Assembly (NCBI GenBank): GCA_015039465.1
Contig: MU130382.1
Span: 725,824-789,823 of the forward strand
DNA from: Phlegmacium glaucopus
Lineage: Eukaryota; Basidiomycota; Agaricomycetes; Agaricales; Cortinariaceae
Length of the DNA stretch: 64,000 nucleotides
Direction of reading: 5' to 3'
Shown here piece by piece: positions 32,913 through 43,565 of the stretch. The notes under the pieces were generated by a model. It did no database searches, was not told the origin of the DNA, and was given only the letters and a program-made list of their open reading frames with translations. Made by a program: the position numbers and the translations under genes. Within the stretch, counting starts at the first letter, position 1. The number at the start of each line of letters is the position of its first letter.

Positions 32913-35900
32913 TTACTTCTGCTCTTGTGAAGCAGGGGCTTCGAATACACCACCACCAAATACAGATGGCGTCGGTGCCGTGCCATTGCTCGATGAAGTA
33001 CCACCAGCCGCATTGTTACCAAAAGGTGACGGTGCACCGAAAGGAGAGGACGTCGCGGCCGCCGTTTGTCCAAACCCAAATGAAAATGCACCAGACCCTG
33101 AAGCAGGAGTACCGCTTGGAGTAGTGGTCGTTGCCGCTGGAGTGCTGGTCTGGTTATTCACCGCAAACGAAAACTTAGGAGTGGTAGTGGTATTCGTTGT
33201 GTTACTAGGAGCGCTGGTCGTCAACGTAGATGTAGAAGTCCCATTTCCAAACACACTCTTGGGAGTTTCAGTAGGGTTGCTACCAAACACACCGCCACCG
33301 AATACGTTTTCAGTCTTGGTTTGCGGTAATCCAAAGGGTGAAGGACTAGTGCCAGTATTAGTTGAAAATGCTGAGGTTGTATTCGTATTGCCTCCACCAA
33401 ACGCTGACTTCAGACCTTGACTTGCAGAAGAATTCGCACCAAACGGTGAAGGACCAGTCCCAATGTTATTTGAGAACGCTGTGGTGTTCGTACTGCCTCC
33501 ATCAAACGCTGACTTCTGAGTTTGGCTTGCAGAAGAATTCGCACCAAACGGTGAAGGACCAGTCCCAATGTTATTTGAGAACGCTGTGGTGTTCGTACTG
33601 CCTCCATCAAACGCTGACTTCTGAGTTTGGCTTGCAGAAGAATTCGCACCAAATGGTGAAGGACTAGTCCCAGTATTATTTGAGAACGCTGTGGTGTTCG
33701 TACTGCCTCCATCAAACACTGACTTCTGACTTTGGCTTGCAGAAGCATTATTCGCAAACACCGATGTATTGTCTCCAAAAGAGGACTTAAACGGCTCCTT
33801 ATTCTGCCCCTGAAATGCCAGTGATGTGTTCCTCCCAAAAGGTGTTCCAGTACTGCCAGAAAATGCCGAAGTAGTATTCGTATTCCCGAAGGAGGATTTG
33901 AGGGGTTCCTTATTCTGTTCTTGAGATCCCGAGGACGATGTGGAAGGATTGAATGCGGAAGTCGCAAAGGTGAACTTAGGAGCAGATGGAGTAGCTGCAG
34001 CGGGAGTGGTAGAGGTCGTGTTGGCAGAAGTAGAAGCTGAGGCAGGGGTGGTAGGTATCTTGAAGTTGAACGTCGGTGCATTGGGAGTGCTGGTGGTTGT
34101 TTTCTGCTGATCCGAGCCCAAAGCTCCATGTAGTGATGAAGAGGAAGAGGAAGGGAAGGAAGTTGTCGAGGCAACAGCAGGGGGATTTGGAGCAGTTGGT
34201 TTACTGGGAACATTAAAAGTGAATTTTAGAGGAGGTGCATTTGTGGATGAAGATGAAGTTGCAGATGGATTGGGTTGCGCAGAAGGAGATTGGATGGCCT
34301 GTGAGCGAGGATTGGTCGTTGAGTTCGGACCATTGGGCTTAGCGAAAGAAAATGACTGTTGAGGGGGATATGCTTGTTTCCATGGTTCCGGCGCTTGAGA
34401 CCCTATCCTCGATAGGAGTGGGGCGCCAGAGTTTGAAAGACCTGACCCTTCTGCTTTCTGCCCATCAGTCGACGATGGGACAGTAGGGAATGAAAAGGCG
34501 CTAAGCTTGGATGCCGATGACGAAGCACCAGCGTTACCGATATTCGGGTTACCGCTAGGCGCACTAAAATTGAACGGGCCATTAGCAAGCTCAGCCTGGG
34601 CAGGAGCTGAGGTCGAAACAGGAATATTGCTTGAAAAAGAAGGAACAGAAGTCGATTGGCTAGTCGTAGGGTTTTCCATAGGTTTAGCGGAAGTAGACCC
34701 AGTGGGCATCATAGAAAAGGGATTTGGAACATTGGTGGAGGGGAACGTAGTGGGTGCAGTGACATTCTCAGAAGATGGTGCAGTAACGGTGATCTTTGGA
34801 ACTTGGGTCACCTCCTTTGATTTCCTTTCCGCTTCAGCCTTTTCCCTCTCAATGCGTTCCTTTTCAGCTCGCTCTCTGTCCAACCGTTCTTTTTCACACC
34901 TCGCTCGTTCTGCGGCAGCACGTTCAGCATTCTCCTTCTCTTCCTTCAGCTTAGCCTCTCGTTCCAGCTCTTTCTTACGATTGGCTTCCCTCATTTTCAT
35001 TATCGCTTGTGCTTCCAGCTCTTGTTTTTCCCACTTGGAGAAAACCTTATTAATTGTGCGAGGAGTACCATTCGTACTATCGGAAAGACCGGGTGAACCA
35101 TTGAGGCCAGGAGACAAGCTCACCCTAGTGGTAGAGGCGATACGCTTTATGGTCGGTATTTGAGAAGTACGGAAGGGACTGATAGGTAATCCAACAGTGG
35201 TGGCGATGGAATGACGGTAAGAATCACGATAACTCCTAGCTTTAGCAGATTCGGGAGGCGTTTCCGTGGCAGGCGAATGCGAAGGTGGAGAAGCTGTAGG
35301 CGTCGACGCTGTTGATGAGCCCCAAAGAAGATTTTTCCCTGCCACACTCTGAGATAATTGTGGCTCCTGTAAAATGCCAATAAATATTGTTTAAAAGGTG
35401 TGATATCATTGCAACTTACCGCCACATCCAAAGAAAGATTGTTCACAGGTTCCTCCTGCCGTGGAGGCGTGCCGTCTTGCCATGCTAACATACGTTCTGC
35501 CTTTTTCTCTTGATATTCTTCCTCGGTAAGCCAGCATTCTATGCAAATCTGTACATTTGCTTTACGATCTGGATGCTGAGAATCGATAGGCTGAAGGAAA
35601 TGAAGATGAGTTGCATTGCCATAAGGGAAAGAAATTAAGAAAAGAGAAATACCATGACGAATTTCTGCCTTGCCTGTTTCACGAGGGCCTGTCGGAGTCG
35701 TTGACCATTCAGACCAACTTTGTACTTGATTCCATTGCTCTCCCACTCCTCGCCAATAGCTCGAACTTTCCCTCTGGTAGAATTGATAGATTCGTCCATT
35801 GAAATGTCACTTCTCGGGACGTCGTGTCGATCGGACCCTCGTTTGCCTCTTTTTTTGCGTGAAACTTTCCCTTGCGAGCCATCTTCACTCTCTTGATCAC

Positions 35901-36651
35901 TTTTCTCATCATCGGTATCCCTGTCACGTTTCTTGCCACGGGCATGACTAGCTTCCGACTTGCGCTTCGCTACAGTTCGTCTCTTTCTCTGACGTCGACG
36001 AGCTTTTATATCATCTTCAGGTTCATGCTCTGCTGCGCTATCGTCGTCATCGCCGCCAAAAGTCGACCCAGCTTCCGCGCGATCGCGTTTCTTGCCACGC
36101 GATCGAGACGTCAATTCGGTAATTTGGTCGAATTCCTCATCGTCAATGTCCATGTTATCGTCTATGACGTGCGATTGGCGAGCCTTCTCTCGAGAGACCT
36201 TACGTGCACGCTTCCCTCGGAACTTCTTAGTTTCAGTCAACTCCTCACTGTCCTCCTCCTCCTCACCAAAACCACGTTTCGATCCACGTTTAAGCGCAGT
36301 ATGACCTACGTTGTAAGACCCTGCGTCCTCATCGCCATCGACTCTTAACTTCTTAAGTTCATGCTCATCATCTTCCTGTTCATCTAATGATCGCTTTTTC
36401 CCTTCATTGTCAGAGGTCCAGTCTTCTATATCTCCGTACGCCGCTTGACGTGTCAAAGATCTCACAGGTGTAGTGCTGCTGGAGGCCTGAGCGGGGTGGG
36501 CGATAGGCTGACTAGGGACATAATGGTTCATGGAGATATGTTCATGGTTAGAGGAAGCCAACCTGGTATTACGTAAACCTCTGTGAAAGAATAAAAATAA
36601 AAATGAGGGCACTCACGGTTTACTCTTGGATGCGCTTGCTTTGAACGTCAT
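32913..36651 (-). CDS. FG-repeat nucleoporin, Nup1/Nup124/Nup153-like
   Basis: Four exons (36,651-36,617; 36,580-35,653; 35,590-35,420; 35,366-32,913) give 1,195 residues. The N-terminal third is rich in charged runs with likely nuclear signals (RGKRARKVSREKARQ, RRRQRKRRTVAKRK). A conserved-looking block follows: GIKYKVGLNGQRLRQALVKQ, then ICIECWLTEEEYQEKKAERM. A helical Glu/Arg/Lys-rich segment lies near residue 510. The C-terminal half is Ser/Thr/Asn-rich with many spaced FG, FGG and PSPFG motifs, the low-complexity mesh of the pore channel. It includes a 35-residue tandem repeat. The basic N-terminus, central helix and FG tail fit the basket nucleoporins, but Nup1 and Nup124 relations cannot be separated by eye. 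Confidence 0.8.
33421..33740 (-). repeat. 105-bp tandem repeat inside nucleoporin gene
   Basis: The string CTTGCAGAAGAATTCGCACC recurs at 33,421, 33,526 and 33,631, an exact 105-bp period, with a fourth degenerate unit to about 33,740. The first two units are almost identical in nucleotides, which indicates recent expansion or gene conversion. Each unit encodes 35 residues with one PSPFGANSSAS motif. Confidence 0.9.
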
Positions 36652-36698
36652 TGGACCAGTAGATGTCTCCGGATGAGCACCTAATTTTTGTTGTGGAA

Positions 36699-37191
36699 CT
36701 AAGTTTTTCTACTTAGATGGGAAATGATCAAAGATGAGTCAAAATCACCTGTGCGATACCGAAGAGGCTGCTCGGGCTGTGTATGATGCTGGTCGAGTAA
36801 ACGACCTTGCGGCCGGAGCAAGGGGTTAGACTTGACCTGGTTTCTACCCTCTTCTTCACGAGCTCTCGTCATCGCCGCTGAATATGCTACATTGAAGGGT
36901 CGAAGATCGCTATCTGGGATGCCATGCCTACGACGGGTTGCTCTGGAAGGACGCGTAACAGAATTTAGAGACAGTCGACTAAGTAGACCGAAAGAAAGCT
37001 CACAATTTGTAAGACCGTTCTTGCCATAAAAGAGCACGCTTCCAAAGCCGCTTTGCAACTATGTAGACCACCAATAATGCGACGCCAATGAAAACCGACT
37101 GACCCATTGAGAAAGACGAAACTCCTGAATTCTTCCCATGAACGACTGGCAGGCTAGTGTGTCCGAGAATGTCAGAAGCGTCGTGTTGCAT
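36699..37191 (-). CDS. small single-pass membrane protein
   Basis: Two exons (37,191-37,004; 36,942-36,699), 143 residues. One membrane helix (SVFIGVALLVVYIVAKRLW, about 31-50) follows a short N-terminus. A basic segment (LATRRRHGIPDSDLRPFNVA) and a hydrophilic tail come after it. The layout suggests an N-out or signal-anchored protein of an internal membrane. A different 3' splice would extend it with a frame overlapping the start of the nucleoporin gene 48 nt downstream; the shorter model is preferred. Family not recognised. Confidence 0.6.
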
Positions 37192-37776
37192 GGCGAGAAC
37201 GACGTAAGGACGCAGCGGAGAAGAGCTGGCCTGTAGATGATGGTCAAGGTTGAAAGCAGGTAAAGTGTGGCTCTTCCTGTCATCGATTGTTTATTGTTTG
37301 TCCTTGTTTTTTGACACATAGATATTAAAAGGCAACCCATTTCTGACCTCAACAACCATGATCGCCTGCATAATTCAAATTTTTTTATCTTCAATTTTTT
37401 TCATCCACCTACAAATGCCTAGGGACACGGCCTACCAGTGCCTTCGTTACCTCAACTTGTGATGTGGAAGATGGACTCATCTTGGTCCACGCTTGAATGT
37501 CCAGCTATACCGTAGCTTGATATGGCCATTCGAGTACTAAACCGAGAACACATTAATCTTGTACATACATACGTCTTTGTAATTCATCTTTGATAATGAA
37601 AATTTCATAATGTCTTTCGGTGTTGGGGAGCATTTTCGGGGTTGCTATCCAGAAAAAAAACTGTCGACGTGGGAAAAGCAGTGCTCTTATTTATATAAGA
37701 TGAAAAAGCTCAGATCCCATCCTTATTCACCCGCCAAATTCTTTTGCATCAACTCCCTCTCCTATTTTGAACAACA
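37192..37776. other. divergent promoter region upstream of cytochrome b5
   Basis: Lies between the starts of the small membrane-protein gene (-) and cytochrome b5 (+). No coding sequence was found. A TATA-like motif is listed separately. Confidence 0.5.
37688..37699 (+). promoter_or_regulatory. TATA-like box before cytochrome b5
   Basis: TATTTATATAAG lies 78 nt upstream of the start codon, a usual distance for a TATA element in a basidiomycete gene with a short leader. This is position and sequence only. Confidence 0.4.
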
Positions 37777-38455
37777 ATGGCCACTAAAATTGTTACTCTC
37801 GACGAGCTCCGTGCCAACAATTCGAGAGAAAAGTTCTACATCCTCGTTCACGGTAAAGGTACGCGAAGTAGCCAACCACATTCATTTGATTTTCAATCTG
37901 GCCTCTTCTCCCAGTTTATAATGTAACCAAGTTCATGGACGAGGTATGTCATTCACGCCAGCTCAACAAGAGAAACATTAAACCCCGGCAATATAGCACC
38001 CAGGAGGCGACGAGGTTATCCTTGCCGAGGGTGGTACGTGGCAGCAACTTGTTCCCATTCTTTACGTGTATTCACCTGGTCTGTCTTATTCCACAGGTCA
38101 GGACGCGACAGAAGCCTTTGAGGACGTGGGTCACTCAGATGAGGCCCGTGCTCTGCTTCCCGGAATGCTTGTTGGTGATTTCGAGCAAGATTCTGTTAGT
38201 AATCACGCCACATTTTTACATTTCAATTGTCATACCATTGCTTATTTTTCCCTTCTAGGGCATCAAGCTAAAATCAGGAGCTGCCGCTGCTCAAGCGAAG
38301 CGAGTGTCTGGTGCTGTCGAGCAAAGCTCAAAGTGCGTCTCCCTTTCAAACCTTTACCGCCTCACTCAATTATTGACAGTTTGATGTACTTCCTGCCTCT
38401 GGGGCTACTTGGCGGCTACTTTGCATGGCGCTACTATACCACCGGGTCTGCTTAA
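37777..38455 (+). CDS. CYB5: cytochrome b5, tail-anchored
   Basis: An electron carrier of the ER that serves desaturases and sterol enzymes. Six exons (37,777-37,858; 37,915-37,943; 37,997-38,033; 38,097-38,194; 38,259-38,332; 38,380-38,455) give 131 residues, the normal size. The haem ligands are His38 in HPGG (38-41) and His62 in DVGHSDEA. The fold starts with [11 protein letters not shown] and continues with [17 protein letters not shown]. After an Ala/Lys linker, the C-terminal anchor is [18 protein letters not shown]. Two very short exons (29 and 37 nt) hold the strand before HPGG and the HPGG loop itself. The splice sites all match GT-AG. Confidence 0.95.
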
Positions 38456-39141
38456 ACGAATTCACCCATAGATTATATCCATTCTTTCTCCGCTCGACGT
38501 ATGTAGTACATCTTAACATTATCTGCGCTCCCCCGATATATCTTGTGCACTTTTCCGTGCACCTCTATTTGGCCCTGCACGAGCACCACTCGTCTCTTGC
38601 ATTATTAATATCATTTGTCTCATGAAATTGAGGCTGGAAACGTAGAGCTATTGTGGTATTCCTATCACTATCAGATAGAGGCTTTGGGTGTGGGTCGTCC
38701 TGTGTGGCTCTGGAAAACATTCACCCAGATTCACCCTTTTGGTTGTAACCACCGGATTCGGACACGTCAGCACCCGTCTTATCATATGCAAAGACACTAA
38801 CCGCCGGCCCTTAGTGATGATAACAGATGATTTATTCCTCTTCAAAACAATATCAAAGCAATATCAAAGCAAAGTATCCAAGCACGAAAGCAAGACGAGA
38901 AGGTATACATAAGAAAATATCAATTGCAGGCCGTCCTTGTCAATTGATGCCGGTAAGCAGAAAAAAAAAAGAACCACATGGCATAAATTCCAGACTTAGG
39001 CGACCCTTTCGCCCCACCCACATCCACTGCACACTTGGGCTAGCTGGACCAATACCTGCCAGTAGGCATCTAGCACAAGTCTGCAGAGGGTATGTTAGGC
39101 CTCCTGACCGAAGCCGTATCTATTCACAACAAAAAGACGCG
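38456..39141. other. intergenic between converging genes
   Basis: 3' flanks of cytochrome b5 (+) and RNase III (-). No coding sequence, repeat or RNA gene was recognised. Confidence 0.45.
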
Positions 39142-40734
39142 TCAGCTTTTTAATACACTGAAGGACATTGAAAATAGGATCGAAAGTGAACTCGAAAATA
39201 TATAACTGAATCCAGTATTCAAATTAGACACTAACCAGACCACAATTCCCAACATTTGCAAACCTTCTTTCGCAGCTTCATTCCTCGCTGCCTTCTTGGT
39301 GTTTGCCCTGCCTCTGCCGTGGAAAATGCCGTCGACCATGACATCCACATACCATACAGGTGTCGTCTTCGTGCCTTTGCTCGCCAGGTCGGGTGATAAT
39401 CCCATATCTGCATACCCCGGGTCTCCACTGGAATAAATCCACTCAACTTGTTTGTTGGCTTTCTGCAGGTGCTGATTGAACAGTGCGAGATGTCCTATGG
39501 TGGTTGTATTGAACAGCTCACCCGAACCCGTAAAACCTTGCGAGGGGGCCAAAGGGTCCCTACCGAGAAGCCTGCTATCACCTCCCATGGAAGAGGGGGG
39601 CATAGCTGGAAGACCGTGCTGTTGCCGAACAATCTGGTATGCCGCGAGCGCATATGGCTTGAACAGTGGTTCAATCCAGGCCCTCACCACTTCAAGACCT
39701 TGATCTAAGAAAAGCCCGCCGATGAAAGCCTATGTTGTAATATGAGTGATAAGTGACTGGGAAGAGAATGGATTTGGGGAAATATACCTCAAAAACATCG
39801 GCTATTCACCAATGTGCACATTGCGAATGAGTACACAGGTACCGCAAGGTAACATGGCATAACTAACCTTGAACACGAGCAGAGGTACGAAGGGTGATGG
39901 CCTGGGCCGGATGAAGACGCAGACTATCAGGAAGTTTATACTTCAACGATCTAGGTAGGTAGGTTGTGAAGTGTTCTAGTACAACTGTTGGATGTTTGAG
40001 AACAAGAAAAAACACCAACATCTCGGCCAGGTTAGGATTTCCAACGATCAACGAACGTATTTTCTGAGAAAGAAAAAGGCGCAAGATTATATCTTATTTC
40101 ATCTACCACCGAACTCAAAGCACATACAGTCGAAGGGCCCACCCGGATGGAGGGGAAGTGTTTCATTAGCAAGTGAGTGACAGTCATTCCCAAAACTGTA
40201 TCTCCCAGATGTTCATACCTGGCGATGTGGCGATTAATTAATCATTAACTGGAGGATCAGAAGCTTACTTTTCATTATCCGGACTTGGATCGTTTGGAAG
40301 GTCTTCGAAAACATGGGTTTGACGTGCATAGTAGCTTCGATGAGTGAACACCTGCGATTTTATGGCAGGTGAATGAATCTCTGGAAGTTTAGGGAAGAAA
40401 ACATCGTCTTTTCCAAAATCTGGGCTGGTGATGGAAGATTTGACTAAGTGTCCTATTTACCCCGAACCGATGCTGACAACGCACTTGAGAGACCCAACTG
40501 GCATTTCGCAGGATGGTAAACGTCGGGCACGTAAAACTAGAAGAAGGCTTGTCTTTGATTTACGGGTAATTCTGGTAGGCGGGCGTTTGCAGAAGAGTCG
40601 GAATGGTATACCTGGGAATATAAGGACTGGTGTCCCTGGTGGATTCCATGCGGAGCAAACCCCAGATTGAAGCGCAACTTGAACTCGGAGTCAAGTAGCC
40701 TGTCAGTCTTTATTCTGGCGACTTTAACGCTCAT
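39142..40734 (-). CDS. ribonuclease III family protein with dsRBD
   Basis: Cleaves double-stranded RNA if active. Joined exons (…-40,269; 40,218-40,128; 40,063-40,020; 39,950-39,868; 39,801-39,788; 39,729-…) rebuild a complete RNase III domain: VFTHRSYYARQ, the signature NEKYEHLGDTVLG, RVGPSTKIRSLIVGN, LKYKLPDSLRLHP, then ADVFEAFIGGLFLDQG. The acidic residues needed for metal binding are present: both Glu and the Asp of the signature, plus Asp and Glu of ADVFE. A dsRNA-binding domain ends the protein (WYVDVMVDGIFHGRGR, KKAARNEAAKEGLQML). The domain pattern suits Rnt1/Pac1-like enzymes or mitochondrial ribosomal protein mL44, but mL44 usually lacks the catalytic residues. The first exon and the last splice are uncertain. 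A 14-nt exon carries the DxxE motif. Confidence 0.8.
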
Positions 40735-40799
40735 ATTTTCTGTGCAGTAGCATAGTCATATATGCAAGAGAAGAAATGGGGTACTAGTTACGTCTTTGC

Positions 40800-41660
40800 T
40801 CACAAGGTTATGTTGCATGTGAGAGGAATAATGCGAGATCCTGAATCGATGGGTATTATTACTGGCTGGCACCGGTCGCCGGCCGTCCATCCTTTCCAGG
40901 TCATGTCGGCAAGCGTGACAAACATTTTTTGAGTGCATTGCTTGTGCATTGCAAGCAAAAAAAACACAAGTCGGAACACTAACTGGTCAAATCCTTGAGT
41001 CAAAGGAATGAAATGACCAAGATCGACGTAAGGTGCCAGTGGATGGCCGATTTGTGGGTTGATATTAAATCTCGGATGCAACTTTGAACCATTTGAATAC
41101 AGCTCCAAGTGCGTTATTAGAACTCACTCAAGACAAACTCAAGAGCTTTTGAATATTCAATGAACAGATGACTTCCCCATGAGTTCCCAGTTTCATGGTT
41201 CATTTCAAGTATAAAATAATATAGGGAGACGAGGCTGTAAAGAAGAGATTCATGCTCATCGCAGCGACTATATCCTGGTAAAAATGCGACTAACTTGAAT
41301 CACGACTTGGACAAAAGCAGGCCGGGACTTCTCGCTATAGGGGACAAGATGGTCTTCGTCATATTCAGGCAAGTCCCCTCTGAGTTATTGATTGTAACAG
41401 TGATCAATGCGGAGGATTGTCGAGCGTGAAATAGAATATTGTTGGGCTTAGTAATGGCCCGATAAACTATCCCGCAGTGTCCGCGAGTATATCGAGCGGT
41501 TGGAACGAAATCCCATGTACATTCATGAAACAGGGAAGGAGAGGCAAGGACCTACCATTTAAATAGCAACCCAGAGGATAAACGAGAGTGATAATGGTGC
41601 GGGCGCTAATACGTCCTGGTAAGCTCTCAAATCAGGATCGGGAAGTTCAAGAACTATATA
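40800..41660 (-). pseudogene. coding fragments of an unidentified gene
   Basis: The minus strand shows several protein-like pieces in order: VEYIVLELPDPDLRAYQDVL (about 41,640), LPEYDEDHLVPYSEKSRP (about 41,350), MNHETGNSWGSHLFIEYSK (about 41,180), NINPQIGHPLAPYVDLGHF (about 41,050) and TLADMTWKGWTAGDRCQPVI (about 40,890). The introns needed to join them would be too short (20-25 nt) or lack proper ends. This indicates a decayed gene or a model I cannot resolve. No family recognised. Confidence 0.4.
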
Positions 41661-42090
41661 TTCCACATTTATTGAGAGACGATGCCCTTCAATCTAGGAA
41701 CCTCTTTTTTCGCCCTTCATCAGTCGACAGGTTTCAAACTCGACTTTCTGAGCTCACGCTGGTGATCGACTATGGACACCTTAACTGAACCTTAACTGCG
41801 AAAAACTTATTCTACGATATCATGTGGCTCTACTGATCTCACCTGTAACGAAGGGCGTAAGTATGTATGAAGACGGAGCAACTCACCAGACCGCCCACGC
41901 CCAAGAACCTCACAAAGTTGATACAGAGGCGCCTATGCGGTTTTCATACCCCATATGTATCAGACTCGGTGATATTGTCAAACGATCATGCCGAATGATC
42001 GGAAATTTCCAAATCACGTGCTCTTTAACTAGGCCTCATTAAGTCGTTACTACTACTAGCACTGGTCATATAACTACTCAGATCTCTGTT
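41661..42090. other. intergenic, promoter side of SPT3
   Basis: No coding feature supported. It holds the upstream region of SPT3. Confidence 0.45.
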
Positions 42091-43435
42091 ATGGCTGCCG
42101 TGAGGAGGGCTGCAGGCGAAGGAGGCCCTGCTCGCGAGTACAAATACTCTCAAGAAATATCTCAAATGGTGCTTTCAGTTACAGTAAAGGTGTCATTCCA
42201 CCAAATACTCACATCCTTTTTTTACGTCAAGATGTTCGTTTTTGGAGAGGTTCAGGATCCAAACATGGAGACCCTCAATTTAGTGGAAGATATCGTCCGC
42301 AGCCAGCTTATTGAACTAGTGAAATTAAAAATCTACCCAGAGTCTAAATGTTTTCTCTGATTCGCAGTCTCTTTAGATCGTTCAAGCTCGCGCTTTAGCC
42401 ACCCGTCGCGGCGCCCGTTATCTGTCCGCTGAAGATCTGATATTTCTTATTCGTCATGACAGAGGGAAGGTTAACCGACTCCGAACATATCTGTCCTGGA
42501 AAGATGTCCGGAAGCATGCCAAAGATTCAGGTGGAGAAGGAGGTGCAGGTGTCGAGGTTGAAACCCTAGAGGATGGCCCTGATGGTGCATATTCTCTTTC
42601 GCTATATAACACTTGACTGATTGGAGGTTCGGCTCAGACAAGCTTACTGCCAAGGCGCAGAAAATCACCATCAAGCTTCCATGGGAGATCACCACAATCT
42701 ATTCAGAGGTTTTGAGGCAAAGCGGGCATCAATCTGATGATGAAGAGGATGAAGACGACATCGAAGCTCATGAAGCCTCCATACAGCGCCTCAAAGTACG
42801 CTGCGTGTGTCCTACGCACTACTCATATTACTGATGTACTTCGCTTCAGGAAGCTGACGATGCTACTCGACAAATGACTCGAGAAGAGTATCAGCATTAC
42901 TCAGACTGTCGTCAAGCCTCTTTTACATATAGAAAGGGTGAATATTGCGAGTTATGGTTTCGACGGGACTGTCTGACACCTTCTATCTCTCTTAGCAAAA
43001 CGCTTTCGCGAGTTTCTAAACCTGCCCTCTCAGCTCGACCTCAAAGCCAATGATGATACCATTGATATAGTCGGATTCTTGGCCTTTGAAATGGTTCGAT
43101 CCCTCACCGTGGCTGGACTTGCTGTCAAGAAATCCCTTGAGGAGTCTTTTTTAAGGGATGACTACACCTCACCTGCACTCGGAAAACGGAAAGCCAATAG
43201 TGCAGGTGGTTCCACAGAAAAAAGGCGACGTGAAGGAACTCCCGACGACGAAGCAGAATATACTTTACCTGTCAATTCACTATTTTTACCCCCTGCAGAA
43301 GCCAGAACAGCGTTGCGACCAGAACACATTCAAGATGCGTTTGCTAGGATGCAGGGCGAGTGGTCACATCACCGTTCTGCTGGAATGACCAACTGGAGAG
43401 GAGGTCTTGTACGGACTAGAGTTAGCCTGATTTAG
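42091..43435 (+). CDS. SPT3: SAGA histone-fold subunit SPT3
   Basis: Part of the SAGA co-activator, where it helps deliver TBP to promoters. Six exons (42,091-42,168; 42,232-42,318; 42,377-42,584; 42,638-42,795; 42,850-42,937; 42,996-43,435) give 352 residues. The N-terminal histone fold reads KYSQEISQMMFVFGEVQDP, then VEDIVRSQLIELIVQARALA, ATRRGARYLSAEDLIFLIR. The central part has YLSWKDVRKHAK. The C-terminal half carries the second fold typical of SPT3: ECxxASFTYRKAKRFREFL-like (QASFTYRKAKRFREF) and GFLAFEMVRSLTVAGL. An acidic linker (DDEEDEDDIEAHE) and a KKR-type basic patch (EKRRRE) interrupt it. Length and order match the family. Confidence 0.93.
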
Positions 43436-43565
43436 ATATCTTTATTTTCTTTCGTACTGTCACAGATTGTACCCATAATCCTAAACCTTTGTATTTCTAA
43501 ATAAAATGTTCACTGCTTTTACATCTGCTACGATTCTTGTTTGGAAGAAAGTCATGGCCTAAGGA

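Noticed and set aside
33362..34213. Long frames on both strands within the nucleoporin (101, 222 and 267 codons)
   Set aside because: They are out-of-frame or antisense readings of the tandem repeat and low-complexity DNA.
34507..35163. 218-codon plus-strand frame opposite the nucleoporin
   Set aside because: Antisense shadow of a Ser/Glu/Lys-rich coding region; it has no domain or splice context.
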